A DNA stretch of 64,000 nt from Orientallactaga sibirica. Lineage: Eukaryota; Chordata; Mammalia; Rodentia; Dipodidae. The stretch covers positions 248,001-312,000 of the forward strand of contig JAEOAD010000794.1 in the NCBI GenBank assembly GCA_036365145.1, written 5' to 3'. The notes beneath the pieces are model-generated. The model worked only from the letters and a program-made list of their open reading frames with translations. It had not been told where the DNA came from and searched no databases. The translations under genes were made by a program, and so were the position numbers. Below, piece after piece: positions 21,360 through 30,582 of the stretch; position 1 is the stretch's first letter; every line of letters starts with the position of its first letter.

Positions 21360-21688
21360 AATTTTGGATATATATAGTTTTCCACTCAAGCAAATTTTAA
21401 GTGTGTTATTAGATATTAGCACAACCGTATTACATAGCCATCACTTACATACAACTTCAGAACTTTTTATCTTAAAACCTCAAAGTCTATATTCACTGAA
21501 TAATACCTCCCAATTCCCCACCATCAGGAGCCACACTATTCTAAGTTCTGTTGCTATGATTTTAATTACTCTGAATATGTCATGTAAGAACACCCATAAA
21601 GCATTTTTCTCTTTGTAACTGACTTATTTCATTTTATGTAGTGTGCCAAAAGTTCATCCATGTTAGAGCAGATGTTAGGGTTTTCTTC
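21360..21688 (-). mobile_element. Ancient L1 (L1M-type) fragment
   Basis: Recognised by the text CAGAACTTTTTATCTTAAAAC, CCCCACCATCAGGAGCCAC, ACTGACTTATTTCATTTTATG and AAGTTCATCCATGTTAGAG. It resumes at about 22290 (CTTTTAAAGGCTGAATAATA) after three SINE insertions. Position 21063-21359 is unassigned. Confidence 0.65.
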
Positions 21689-21840
21689 CTTTTTTAATTT
21701 TTATTTATTTATTAGAGACAGAGAGAGGCAGAGAGAGAGAAAAAATGGTTACACCAGGTCCTCTAGCCACTGCAAATGATCTCCAGACACATATTCTACC
21801 ATGTTCGTCTGGTTTAGCTGCTAAGCCATCTCTCTAGTCC
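21689..21840 (-). mobile_element. DIP-type SINE, internally deleted
   Basis: Reverse copy: GA tract, ACACCAGGTCCTCTAGCCAC, then a jump to TAGCTGCTAAGCCATCTC. About 50 bp of the tRNA-like region are missing. Confidence 0.8.
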
Positions 21841-22045
21841 TTTTTTCTGTTTTTGAATATTTTCATTTATTTTCATGTGCACACATGTGTGCACGGATGC
21901 TTCAGAGCTTCCCTGCTCTGCAAACAAAGCCTAGATGCATGTGCTACTTTTTGCATCTGGCTTTACATGGGTGCTAGGGACTGAGCCCAGGCTGCCAGGC
22001 TTTCCAAGGAGTACTTTTCAGTGCTGAGCCATCTCCCCAGCCCTG
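21841..22045 (-). mobile_element. DIP-type SINE, diverged
   Basis: Reverse copy with a TG-rich tail, GCAAACAAAGCCTAGATGC, TGCATCTGGCTTTACATGGG and GAGCCATCTCCCCAGCCC. Confidence 0.75.
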
Positions 22046-22061
22046 AGTTTTCTTCCTTTTA

Positions 22062-22268
22062 CTAAATATTTATTTTATTTTTATTTATTTATTTGAGAGG
22101 GAGAGAGAGAGAGAGAATGGGCATGCCAGGGCTTCCAGCCACTGCAAACGAACTTCAGATGCATGCACCACCTTGTGCATCTGGCTTACGTGGATCCTGG
22201 GGAATGGCACCTAGGTCCTTTGACTTAGCAGGCAAATGCCTTAACTGCTAAGCCATCTCTCCAGCCCT
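22062..22268 (-). mobile_element. DIP-type SINE
   Basis: Reverse copy: TGCCAGGGCTTCCAGCCACTG, CATGCACCACCTTGTGCATC, GCTAAGCCATCTCTCCAGCC. TTTTACTAAATATT appears on both sides. Confidence 0.9.
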
Positions 22269-22289
22269 TTTTACTAAATATTATTTTAA

Positions 22290-22345
22290 TTTTATTAGTT
22301 TTCTTCCTTTTAAAGGCTGAATAATATTTCATTATATGTATAAAT
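22290..22345 (-). mobile_element. Ancient L1 continuation
   Basis: TTTTAAAGGCTGAATAATAT continues the L1M-type fragment left at 21688. It is followed by AT-rich sequence and a (GT)n array at 22447-22479. Confidence 0.6.
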
Positions 22346-22441
22346 ATATAATAATATATATACATATACACATATATGGTGGAATATGTATGTGCAAGTG
22401 GATATATATATGCAAGTGGACATATATGTTTTATAGATATA

Positions 22442-22446
<5 letters not shown>

Positions 22447-22479
<33 letters not shown>
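22447..22479. repeat. (GT)n microsatellite
   Basis: About 16 GT units. Confidence 0.95.
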
Positions 22480-22480
<1 letters not shown>

Positions 22481-22589
22481 CTCCACTTGCTTATACATTC
22501 AGCCACCACTGGATGCTTGAGTTTTAGCATCTGTGAGTTCTCTGTGTGGCATGGTAAATGCCTCTTCCAGACTCTGCTCTCACCATTTC

Positions 22590-23064
22590 ATGTCCAATCT
22601 ATCTGGATATTGGATTTAACAGTGAGTCTCTTGTAAACAGCATGTAATTGAGTCACACTTTTTTTAATTTAAGAAAATCCATTCCTCCAGTGTTTTGATT
22701 GGAGTGTTTAATTCATTTGCATTTAAAGCAATTACTGGGCCAGAAGACACTTTTTTTTTTCGCTTTGCTACCTGTTTTCTATTGCATTATAGTTTTCCCT
22801 TCTCATTTTCTGCAGTTCTGTCTTCTTTTGTATTTAGCTGTTTTTTTTTTCTTCCCTGGTAGTGAAATGTTAGAAGTCCTTTCTCATTTCTTTTGTGTAT
22901 ATTCTATAATTATTTTCTTTGTGGTTGCCATGGGGATTACATTTAACATTTTAGAGTTAGAATATTCTAATTTGAATTCATACCAGACTAACTTCAATAG
23001 CACACAAAACTCTGCTCCTACATACCTGTTTTCACATCTTTTAGTTACTGATGTCAGAAAATTA
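22590..23064 (-). mobile_element. Ancient L1M skeleton, segment 1
   Basis: Matches the memory text of old L1 elements: AGTGAGTCTCTTGTAAACAGC, TTTTGATTGGAGTGTTTAATT, and GTGGTTGCCATGGGGATTAC. It is the first piece of a skeleton that continues to about 28560. Confidence 0.65.
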
Positions 23065-23090
23065 ATTTTTTTCAACTTTTGAAAACATTT

Positions 23091-23129
<39 letters not shown>

Positions 23130-23340
23130 TTATTTAAGAGAGAGTGAGAGAGAGAAAGAGGCAGATAGAGGGAAAGAAAATGGGTGCTCCAGGGCCTCTA
23201 GCCATTGCAAATGAACTCCAGAAGCATGTGCCACCTTGTGCATCTGGCTTATGTGGGTCCTGGGGAACTGAACCAAGGTCCTTTGGCTTTGCAGGCAAGC
23301 ACTTTAACCACTAAGCCATCTCTCAAGCCCCAGAAAATTA
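23055..23340 (-). mobile_element. DIP-type SINE with target duplication
   Basis: SINE at 23065-23330, flanked by CAGAAAATTA at 23055-23064 and 23331-23340. It contains a (TTTA)n run at 23090-23132. Confidence 0.9.
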
Positions 23341-23371
23341 CACTGTGTGCTCCCAAACATAAACTAAGAAT

Positions 23372-23712
23372 TTGGGGGCCGGGAGATGGTCCGCGGGTAA
23401 GAGTGCTTGCTGACCCTCATTAAGACCTCAGCTGCATCTGCGGTACCACAGAAAAGTCCTGACATGGTTACATGTGTCTGTAATCCCAGCACTGAGGGAG
23501 CAAGGGAAGGAGGATTATTGGGGCTCCCTGGAAAGCCAGTCTGATTGGAAAACAGTGAGCTCCAGGTTTAGGGAGAGACTCTGTTGAGAGGAAAGAAGAT
23601 GGAGGAGTAATGTAGGATAACTCACTTCTTCCTCCTCTGACCCCTGATGAATGCACAAGGAGGTGTGCATGTGCATACATACACACCACACTACATAAGC
23701 TATACAGGCCAC
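23372..23712 (+). mobile_element. B4 SINE
   Basis: ID-like head (GGGGGCCGGGAGATGGTCC), then TGTGTCTGTAATCCCAGCAC, GAGCTCCAGGTTTAGGG and a CA-rich end (CATACATACACACC). Confidence 0.8.
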
Positions 23713-23747
23713 CAAAATCTCTAATAATTATATATATCTATATATAT

Positions 23748-23895
23748 TTTGGTTTTTCAATGTAGGGTTTCACTCTAGTTCAGGCTGACCTGGAATTCAC
23801 TCTGTAGTCTCAGGATGACCTCGAACTCATGGTGATTTTCCTACCTCTGCCTCCTGAGTGCTGGGATTAAAGGCGTGAGCCACCATGCCCGGCTA
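23748..23895 (-). mobile_element. B1 SINE, little diverged
   Basis: Reverse B1: CAGGCTGACCTGGAATTCAC, CTGAGTGCTGGGATTAAAGG, GCCACCATGCCCGGC. Confidence 0.92.
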
Positions 23896-24204
23896 ATAAT
23901 AATTTTCTTATAATACCTTAATACCTTAAATAATACAGACAACAGAAAGTAGAGCTGCAAAACATTAGACTAATACTAGCTTTTATAAGTGCCCATGTGT
24001 TTATGTTTTTCTGACATCTTTATTTCTTCATTTTGTTTCTGTTCAGTGTCCTTTATTTCAACCTGCTGCCTGATGCCCTTTAGCATTTAGTATTAATTTC
24101 TCTTTCATTTTGGAAGAACTGTTTTGACAGTTATAGGATTCTTGTCTGTAACTCTTTTTCTTCCAACACTTTGAATATAGTAGCCCGCTGTCATCTCATC
24201 TTTT
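23896..24204 (-). mobile_element. Ancient L1M skeleton, segment 2
   Basis: Continues the old L1: TCAACCTGCTGCCTGATGCC, GACAGTTATAGGATTCTTG and AACACTTTGAATATAGTAGC. Confidence 0.6.
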
Positions 24205-24350
24205 CATTTTTTTCTTGTATGTGTTTCTGTGTAATGTGTATGTCATGTGGTGTATATACATGTATGTGCCCTGTTGGCTCTCTTGTGATGGGGTGCACTT
24301 GTGTGTGGTGTCTACAGCAGAACGTTAGGTGTCCCCTTCCATCACTCTTT
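24205..24350 (-). mobile_element. B4 SINE, left part
   Basis: Reverse B4 start with a TG-rich tail and TAGGTGTCCCCTTCCATCAC. The same B4 is cut twice, by a SINE at 24352 and by an LTR-like insertion at 24635. Confidence 0.6.
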
Positions 24351-24351
24351 C

Positions 24352-24574
24352 ACCCATTCTTATTTATTTATTTATTTCTATTTATTAGAGACAGAGAGAG
24401 GGAAAGAAAGAGAAAGTGTGAGAATGGGCACAGTAGGGCCTTTAGCTACTGCAAACGAACTCCAGATGCATGTGCCACCATGTGCATCTGGCTTACATGG
24501 GACCTGGAGAATCTAACTGGGATCCTTAGGCTTCACAGGCATGTGCCTTAACTGCTGAGCTATCTCTTCAGCCC
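24352..24574 (-). mobile_element. DIP-type SINE inside a B4
   Basis: Reverse copy: GAATGGGCACAGTAGGGCC, TAGCTACTGCAAACGAACTC, TTCACAGGCATGTGCCTTAAC. Confidence 0.88.
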
Positions 24575-24634
24575 ATCTTTCAGCTACTCTTCTTTGAGCC
24601 AGAGTTTCTTACTGAATTCGGAGCTTACCACTTT
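24575..24634 (-). mobile_element. B4 SINE, middle part
   Basis: TGAGCCAGAGTTTCTTACTG then TTCGGAGCTTACCACTTT, the middle of the B4 begun at 24205. Confidence 0.6.
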
Positions 24635-25394
24635 GCTGGGGAAAGGGGAGTTCCAAAGATTCTTGGCTATCCTCTGTGGGACAGGGGTGTGGGTCTCGAG
24701 CTGTTCCCATTCCCCGGGATCTTTGGCCACCAACGTCCCAGGAGAGACCAGTTGGAAGGGTCTTTCTGGCTGGGCGGATGAGTGCGACTCGAACATACGA
24801 ACCACATGACGGGGCAATGAGCACCCGGTAGACCGTCTGGTGGACAGCACTCGTTTATTGAAAGGGTGGGTGGGTTTATAAACACTTGAGGAAGGTTGAG
24901 ACGGCACGTACACACTGTATGGCAATCGGATGCATAGTTTATGGGCTGTTATCTAGATAGAGGAAGGACTAGTAACTTCAAAGCTATGGGGGAAGGATAA
25001 GGGTAGGTAGGGGGAAGGACGGAAGAGATTAACAGGAGGCTGTGACTTCAGAACTGTGGGGTGAGAAGTCTACGTGACTTTAGTCACATGAGGGTCTCTT
25101 GGGCAGCTAGCCACAGGTCAGGAACCGTGAGGGGCAAAGTCTGACTTATGGAATGGTCAGAGCTTTTGGGGTTGGGGGGAGCGCCTTGCCAGTTTTGCCC
25201 ACTCTGGGCGATGACAGCTCACTGCACCCTACAACATAGGGAAGGCAATCACCGTCGCCAGGGACCCCTGACAGAGGGCCAGCTGCGACCCCATAGCCCA
25301 GGGCCCCTGGCCATGTCCAATAGTTCAGGCCAGCCTCCTCACCGGTCCAGCCTGTTACTAGCAAAGCCCAACACAGGGGTTATAGGCTCTCATG
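24635..25394 (-). mobile_element. 760-bp LTR-like insertion, unclassified
   Basis: It lies between two copies of ACCACTTT (24627-24634 and 25395-25402) in the middle of a B4. On the reverse strand it has a TATA box, GTTTATAAACCC (about 24872-24883), and 16 bp further AATAAA (24859-24854). That tight spacing is usual for ERV2/IAP-like LTRs with a short R region. Further on comes TTGGTGGCCAAAGATCCCGG (about 24717-24736), which resembles a retroviral primer-binding site. No TG/CA end is evident directly at the direct repeats. It has a higher GC content than the surrounding L1 and no open gag or pol, so it could be a solo LTR plus leader or a small non-autonomous element. Confidence 0.5.
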
Positions 25395-25508
25395 ACCACT
25401 TTGAACATGGGGTTCTGGGTATTTGAGCTTGGGCTCCCTCAGGATCCCTCAGGCCCTCATGCTTGTGCATAAAGCACGCTTGAGTGCCGAGCCATCTCTC
25501 CAGCCTTC
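25395..25508 (-). mobile_element. B4 SINE, right part
   Basis: GGGGTTCTGGGTATTTGAGC, CCCTCATGCTTGTGCATAAAG and GAGCCATCTCTCCAGCC close the B4 begun at 24205. Confidence 0.75.
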
Positions 25509-25640
25509 CCTCAAACTTTCTAAAGAGAAATTTGTAAAGAATCTCATTGAAGATCCCTTGTGTGTGATGAATACTTCTGTCTCTGTCATGCTTTCAGGAG
25601 TCTTTCTTTACCTTTGCCTGCTTATTTTTATGTTTTGTGG
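25509..25640 (-). mobile_element. Ancient L1M skeleton, segment 3
   Basis: ATTGAAGATCCCTTGTGTGTG and GTCATGCTTTCAGGAGTC continue the old L1. The next L1 piece is 25706-25796 (GGTTATAATGTATCTTAATA). Confidence 0.6.
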
Positions 25641-25705
25641 GACTGAGGATTGAATCCAGGGCTTCGTACATGCCGGACATGCACTAAGTTATACCCCCAG
25701 CTTCT
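25641..25705 (-). mobile_element. ID-like SINE
   Basis: Reverse ID-type text: GGACTGAGGATTGAATCCAG, GGGCTTCGTACATGCCGG, TATACCCCCAGC. Confidence 0.65.
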
Positions 25706-25796
25706 CTGTGGTTGAATAGTCTGGTTATAATGTATCTTAATATGGATTTCTTTGACTTAATCTTACTTGTAATTTGTTGAGCTTGAATTTTTTGAC

Positions 25797-26660
25797 TTAT
25801 TTTATTTTTTATTAGTTATGTAGATAGTGTGTATACAGTCATGTTGGTACCATCGTTAGCCTCCTTCTTGTCCTTTCCCCTCCAAAGGGACCCTCCTTGT
25901 TGGGGAATGTGGGTCCTGCATGTGGGGTAGCCATCAGTTATGGGGGAGAGGCAATGTCTCTGTGCATAATGTCCCAGCTTGTGGCTCTAACAATCATTCC
26001 GCCCTCTCTTCACAAATTTCCCTGAGCCATGTTGGGTTCATTTTAGGTCTACTTCAGTGATGAAGTCTTGGGAGCCTCTGTGCCTCTGGACCTTTGGTTT
26101 GGTAGGAGTTGAGTGCTCTCTGTGTCTATCTCCTTCACCCCTGTGCTGATACCAGGTTCACCAAGAAAGCAGCACTCTTGCTCATTTCCCCAATTACTCG
26201 ATGGTTTCAGCTGGGGCCCTGGTGAGGTGTGACGGGCTGATTATCTCTTCAGGTTCTGTGTCCATCTGAAAAAGAGAAGCAAATTCTCCGACGGAGAGAG
26301 AGGTCAGCACCAGATAAATGGGATAACTATTATTTTAAAGAGAATTTAATAGGTGTAGGCCCTCTTGTAGCCCACGATTGGTGGGACCTTGATGTTGGAG
26401 AGTGGGCTTGTTTTTAGGATATGGTTCTGACTTGTTTTCCAGTTCCAGTGGATCCGTTAGCCAAATCAAAAGCAGTTGGTTACCCACCATGGCTGTGTGC
26501 TACTATTGCACTTGTGAGAGCATCATGTCAGGTTGTTTGCTGCTGAGAAGCTTAGACCATAAGTTGCTTGGACAGATGCTGGTCATTTTCCCCCAGTTGC
26601 TCATGTAGCATCTTCTGGCACTAGACAAGCTAACTGTCTGGGGACTGACTCTGAGCTTGG
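25797..26660 (-). mobile_element. L1 3' UTR fragment
   Basis: Reverse L1 3' end sequence, starting from a T-rich 3' end. It includes GGGGAATGTGGGTCCTGCAT, GGTAGCCATCAGTTATGGG and CAGTTGGTTACCCACCATGG. It differs from the 3' UTR copies at 51, 59 and 63 kb, so a second L1 subfamily is represented. Confidence 0.7.
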
Positions 26661-26702
26661 ATTTTTTTTTATACATGCATGGGTGCATGTTACCTTTTCT
26701 TT

Positions 26703-26920
26703 TTTTAAAAATTTATTTATTTATTTGAGAGAAATAAGCAGAGAGAAAGAGAGACATATATAGAGAAAATGGGCATGCTGGGGCCTCCAGTCACTGCAAA
26801 TGAACTCCAAATGCATGTGCCACCTTGTGCATCTTGCTTACGTGGGTCCTGGGGAATTGAACATAGGTACTTTGGCTTTGCAGGTAAGCTCCTTAACTTC
26901 TAAGCCATTTCTCCAGCCCA
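26703..26920 (-). mobile_element. DIP-type SINE
   Basis: Reverse copy: TGGGGCCTCCAGTCACTGC, CATGTGCCACCTTGTGCATC, TAAGCCATTTCTCCAGCCC. Confidence 0.88.
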
Positions 26921-26924
26921 TGAG

Positions 26925-27237
26925 CTTGGATTTTTATGATCAATGTCTTCCATCAAATTTGGGAAGCTTCTGACCACTGTTTTGTCAGTCTCTCAAACAA
27001 TTCCTTCTCCATCAGATACCCGCCTCCCACAGTGTGTCATGTTGGTTTGCTTGAGGATGGCACATAGGTCCCACAGATTCCATTCACTGCAATCATTTTT
27101 CTTTCTGTTCCTCAGATTCAGTAACTTCAGCTGTCCTATGGTGAAATTTCTGGAGGTTTTTCTTTCTGATCACATTTGCCCTTGAATTTCTTTAGTGGAT
27201 TTTCCATTTTTGTTACTGTATTATTCAGCTCTAGCAT
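26925..27237 (-). mobile_element. Ancient L1M skeleton, segment 4
   Basis: Clear old L1 text: CCATCAAATTTGGGAAGCTTC, CACATAGGTCCCACAGATTCC, CTTTCTGTTCCTCAGATTCAG. Confidence 0.75.
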
Positions 27238-27329
27238 TTCTTTTCTTTTCTTTTCTTTCCTTCCTTCCTTCCTCCCTCCCTCTCTCTCTCTCTCTCTTTC
27301 TTTCTTCCTTCCTTTCTTTCATTCTTTCT
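27238..27329. repeat. Pyrimidine-rich CTTT/CCTT/CT tract
   Basis: Mixed TTTC, TTCC and CT repeats. Confidence 0.9.
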
Positions 27330-27479
27330 TTTGTGGTTTTTCAAGGTAGGGTCTCGTTCTAGCCCAGACTGACCTGAAATTCACTATGTAATCTTAGGGT
27401 GGCCTCGAAATCATAGTGATCCTCCTACCGCTGCCTCCAGAGTGCTGAGATTAAAGGCGTGTGCCACCTTGCCCAATTT
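27330..27479 (-). mobile_element. B1 SINE (first of an adjacent pair)
   Basis: Reverse B1: TAGCCCAGACTGACCTGAAA, GATCCTCCTACCGCTGCC, GTGCCACCTTGCCC. Confidence 0.88.
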
Positions 27480-27486
27480 AGAATTT

Positions 27487-27655
27487 CTTTTCTTTTTTTT
27501 TTCTTTTTTCTTTTTTTTTTTTGTGGTAGGGTCTCATTCTGGTCCAGGCTGACCTGGAATTAACTATGTAGTCTTAGGGTGGCCTCGAACTCATGGCAAT
27601 CCTTCTACCTCTGCCTCCTGAGTGCTGGAATTAAAGGCGTGCACCACCACGCCTG
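27487..27655 (-). mobile_element. B1 SINE (second of an adjacent pair)
   Basis: Reverse B1: GGTCCAGGCTGACCTGGAA, CCTGAGTGCTGGAATTAAAG, CACCACCACGCCTGGC. The 5' T-rich joint repeats the AATTTAGAATTTC-type flank. Confidence 0.9.
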
Positions 27656-27775
27656 GCTAATTTTAGGTTTTTGATCTCTTTATCGATATTTTCATTTTTA
27701 TCCACATGTTGTTTTGTTGGCTTTATCTACACCTTTCTTTCGTTCTCTGAACATCTTTAAGACTATTGTTTTAAA
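27656..27775 (-). mobile_element. Ancient L1M skeleton, segment 5
   Basis: TTTTTGATCTCTTTATCGAT, CTCTGAACATCTTTAAGAC, then TATTGTTTTAAA. Confidence 0.65.
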
Positions 27776-28038
27776 TATTATTTATTTATCTATTTATTTG
27801 CATGTATATGTGTGTATGTGTATGGGCATACTAGAGTCTTTTGCCACTGCAAACAAATGCCAGATGCATATGCAACTTTGCACATCTGGCTTTACATGTG
27901 TGTCATCTTGTGTGCATGTGTGACCTTGTACACATGTGTCACCTTGTGCATCTGGTTCACATGGGTTTTGCAGAGTCGAACCTGGGTCCTTAGGCTTTGC
28001 AGGCAAGCATCTTAACCACTAAGCCATCTCTCCAGCCC
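27776..28038 (-). mobile_element. DIP-type SINE, module-expanded subfamily (C), longest
   Basis: Reverse copy whose body contains the module three to four times in a row: TGTCATCTTGTGTGCATG, TGTGACCTTGTACACATG and TGTCACCTTGTGCATCTGG, after an initial GCAACTTTGCACATCTGGC. Confidence 0.88.
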
Positions 28039-28092
28039 TTCCTTCCTTCCTTCCTTCCTTCCTTCCTTCCTTCCTTCCTTCCTTCCTTCCTT
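28039..28092. repeat. (TTCC)n microsatellite
   Basis: About 13 perfect TTCC/CCTT units between a DIP-type SINE and a B1. Confidence 0.95.
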
Positions 28093-28242
28093 CTTTTTTC
28101 TTTTGAGTTAAGGCCTCACTCTAACCCAAGCTGACCTGAAATTCACTATGTAGTCTCAGGGGGTCCTCAAACTCATGGTGATCCTCTCACCTCTACCTCC
28201 CACATGCTGGGATTAAAGGTGTGTGCCACCATGGCCAGATAG
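28093..28242 (-). mobile_element. B1 SINE
   Basis: Reverse B1: CTAACCCAAGCTGACCTGAA, CCACATGCTGGGATTAAAGG. Confidence 0.88.
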
Positions 28243-28249
28243 GACTGTT

Positions 28250-28395
28250 GTTTTAACATCACATTGAGATCCAAAGAATCCCTACCTCAAATGAGGGGGA
28301 ATGGCAAGGATGAACATCAAAGCTTCCTGACCTCCACACATGTGCTGTGGCACTGCATGCCCCCCACAAATAAATACATAAATGAATGAATAAAT
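28250..28395 (+). mobile_element. B4-type SINE, 3' part
   Basis: TCCCTACCTCAAATGAGGG, then TGACCTCCACACATGTGC and an AAATAAATACATAAATG tail. Confidence 0.5.
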
Positions 28396-28560
28396 ATCTT
28401 TAAAAATACTGTTATTTTAGTGTTACTGTTTAGTAGGACCACCTCTGGTCATTCTCTGGAAGTTTCTTTTGGTTTATTTTTTTCCATTTGAGTGGGTAAC
28501 ACTTTCCTGTTGCTTAATACTGGCTTTAGATTGTAATCAGCAGTTATTTTTGCCTGGCAG
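28396..28560 (-). mobile_element. Ancient L1M skeleton, segment 6
   Basis: GTAGGACCACCTCTGGTCATT and GTGGGTAACACTTTCCTGTTG: last recognisable piece of the old L1 running from 22590. Confidence 0.5.
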
Positions 28561-28664
28561 GAATATCCAAGATAGCCATGAATGTGGCCCAACATAAAAT
28601 AATAAATTTATCTAAAACACTGTGAGATCGTTTGGTGAGTAAACAATTACTTCTCCCCCCCCCA

Positions 28665-28826
28665 CCCAACCGTGTGTGTGTGCACACACACATACATGCA
28701 CCAGGATCTCTTCCTGCTGCAAACAAATTCCCATCTAGCTTTAGGTGGATATCTGGGGAATTAAACCCAGGCCAGCAGGATTTACAAGCAAGCACCTCTA
28801 ACCACTGAGCAATTTCCCCAGCCCCA
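28665..28826 (-). mobile_element. DIP-type SINE, diverged and shortened
   Basis: Reverse copy: CCTGCTGCAAACAAATTCC, TGGGGAATTAAACCCAGGCC, CTGAGCAATTTCCCCAGCCC. Confidence 0.75.
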
Positions 28827-28879
28827 CTTTGGGGTGGACTTTGCAGATGACATTGCAATATCAAATGGTCAGACATGCC

Positions 28880-28965
28880 TGTGAGTGACCTTGAAAATCG
28901 CTTAACATTTTCGAGTTTCTGCTTCCTAACATGTCAAATGGAAGTTTGAAATCTTATTAATTCAG
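28880..28965 (+). mobile_element. MIR core remnant
   Basis: Forward MIR-like text: GTGAGTGACCTTGAAAATCG, then TCGAGTTTCTGCTTCCTAAC. Confidence 0.4.
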
Positions 28966-29029
28966 AAAACATTAATTGAGCTTCTTCTGTGTGACCCCTA
29001 AGTCTTGGCTTCTCTTCCATTTAGAAGTG

Positions 29030-29240
29030 GTGTCTTTTCTTAAATATGGGCTTATGACTATTTGACCAATGGCATATGTCAGAAATGCCAGTGTTCCAGC
29101 TTCTAGGTCAGCAAGTGAAACCCTCTAGTTGTCATCCTTGGGGGTGCTGACACTTGGAGTGTAGACACCATGCTGCGAGGAATTCCATGCAGCCAGTGGG
29201 GAGGCCTACACATAGAGGAGCCAACTTCCCTGCCCAAAGC
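29030..29240 (+). mobile_element. Ancient mammalian repeat, left part
   Basis: A common old mammalian interspersed text (TTTGACCAATGGCATATGTC, TGCTGACACTTGGAGTGTAG, GTGGGGAGGCCTACACATAG). It continues at 29600-29690 (CAGTCAGCACCAATTTACTA) beyond an inserted LTR. Family name not recalled. Confidence 0.5.
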
Positions 29241-29599
29241 CCTGTGTTGCAGTCAGGTTCACATTGCTGGCAGAAAACACCTGACCAAGAGCAGCTCGTG
29301 GTGTAAAAACAGGTTTATTTTGGCTTAAACACTCAAGGGGAAGCTCCATGATGGCAGGGGAAAACAATGGCATAAGCAGAGGGTGGACATCACCTCCTTG
29401 CCAGCATCAGATGGACAACAGCAACAGGAGTGTGTGCCCAACACTGGCAAGAGGAAGCTGGCTATAACACCCATAAGCCCACCCCCAACAATACACTGTC
29501 TCCAGGAAGTGTTAAGTCCCAAATTGCCATCAGCTGGGGACATGGCATTCAGAATTCCTAAGTTTATGGGGGACACCTGAATCAAACTCCCATACCCTG
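29240..29599 (-). mobile_element. ORR1-like MaLR solo LTR with 5-bp target duplication
   Basis: LTR at 29245-29594 (350 bp), flanked by CCCTG on both sides (29240-29244 and 29595-29599). Reverse-strand order: TATGGGAGTTTGATTCAGG, CCATCATGGAGCTTCCCC, CCAAAATAAACC (poly(A) signal), then CTGACTGCAACA. The first base pair is TA where TG is expected. It shares its sequence with the paired LTRs at 8227 and 9712. Confidence 0.85.
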
Positions 29600-29693
29600 G
29601 GTGAGCTTGCAGTTGACAGTCAGCACCAATTTACTACCAAGTGAGTAGGAATCTTGAAAGTGTACACCTCAGCTTCCTGTCCTGCAACCTGGT

Positions 29694-29855
29694 GGCTTAG
29701 TTACTTTACTCACTGCTATAAGCAAATACCTGACAATTAAGAGCTTATGGAAGGAAAGAGCTTATTTTGGTTCAATGTTCCACTGTAGCTGGAAAGGCAT
29801 GGCAGCAGGATCTTGAAGCAGAGCTGGTCACATTGCCTTCAATCAGAAAGTAGAG
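29694..29855 (-). mobile_element. MT-like MaLR LTR, left part
   Basis: GGCTTAGTTACTTTACTCAC, CAATTAAGAGCTTATGGAAGG, GAGCTTATTTTGGTTC. It is interrupted by a SINE and resumes at 30099. Confidence 0.75.
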
Positions 29856-30109
29856 GGCAGGGCTGGAGAGATGGCTTAGCAGTTAAGGTTGTTGTCTGAG
29901 AAGCCTAAGGACCAATGTTTGACTCCCCAGATCCCAGGTAAGCCAGACGCACAAGGTGATGCATGCAAAAGGTTGCACATGCATATAAAGTGGCACATGC
30001 CTCCGGAGTTCGATTGCAGTGACTGGAGGCCTTGGAGCACCAGTTCTCTCTCTTTCTCTCTCACTTGCTTACTCTTGCTCTTGCTCTCATAAAAAAAAAG
30101 AAAGTAGAG
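29845..30109 (+). mobile_element. DIP-type SINE, module-expanded subfamily (C), inside an LTR
   Basis: SINE at 29856-30098, flanked by AGAAAGTAGAG at 29845-29855 and 30099-30109. The body has CACAAGGTGATGCATGC, AAAAGGTTGCACATGC and ATAAAGTGGCACATGCC: three module copies. Confidence 0.9.
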
Positions 30110-30297
30110 AGTAAACAGGAAGTAAGGCTGAGGTCTAAAACCTTAAGCCTGGCTCCAACTCACCCACTTCCTCCAGCAAGACTCCATCTCCTAAAGGTCC
30201 CAAGACTTTCCCAGTCAGCACCACCATCTGGGGACCAAATATTCAAACACCTGAGCTGATGGGGAGGGAGGTATATTACTATCAAAACCATAACACA
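30110..30297 (-). mobile_element. MT-like MaLR LTR, right part
   Basis: Continues 29694-29855: CCACTTCCTCCAGCAAGAC, CACCATCTGGGGACCAAAT, ATTACTATCAAAACCATAAC. Confidence 0.75.
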
Positions 30298-30346
30298 CCC
30301 ATTGCTGATGCTACCTGAGATTGGGAAGCTTAGTTATTATACATTT

Positions 30347-30578
30347 CAAAATTAGCTTTTCCAGCTTTAAAGGTGGTGCACACCTTTAATCGGATCACTT
30401 GGGAAGCAGAGATAGGAGGATTGCTGTGAGTTTGAGGCTACCCTGAGACTACATAGTGAATTCCAGGTCAGCTAGAGTGAAATCCTACCTCGAAAAACCA
30501 AACCAAACTAAACCAAACAAAACAAAAAAACATAAAACAACAACAACAACAAAAAAAACAAAAACAAAAATTAGCTTA
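30347..30578 (+). mobile_element. B1 SINE with target duplication
   Basis: One of the few forward B1 copies (GGTGGTGCACACCTTTAATC, GAATTCCAGGTCAGC, A-rich tail with CCAAACC and CAACAA units). It is flanked by AAAATTAGCTT on both sides. Confidence 0.9.
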
Positions 30579-30582
30579 AAAC

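Noticed and set aside
24615..24640. AAAGTGGTAAGC on the reverse strand as a retroviral splice donor
   Set aside because: The bases belong to the direct repeat and the interrupted B4, outside the inserted unit.
28039..28092. Regular short repeats that could be taken for a CRISPR array
   Set aside because: Simple tetranucleotide microsatellite in a mammalian genome; no spacers.
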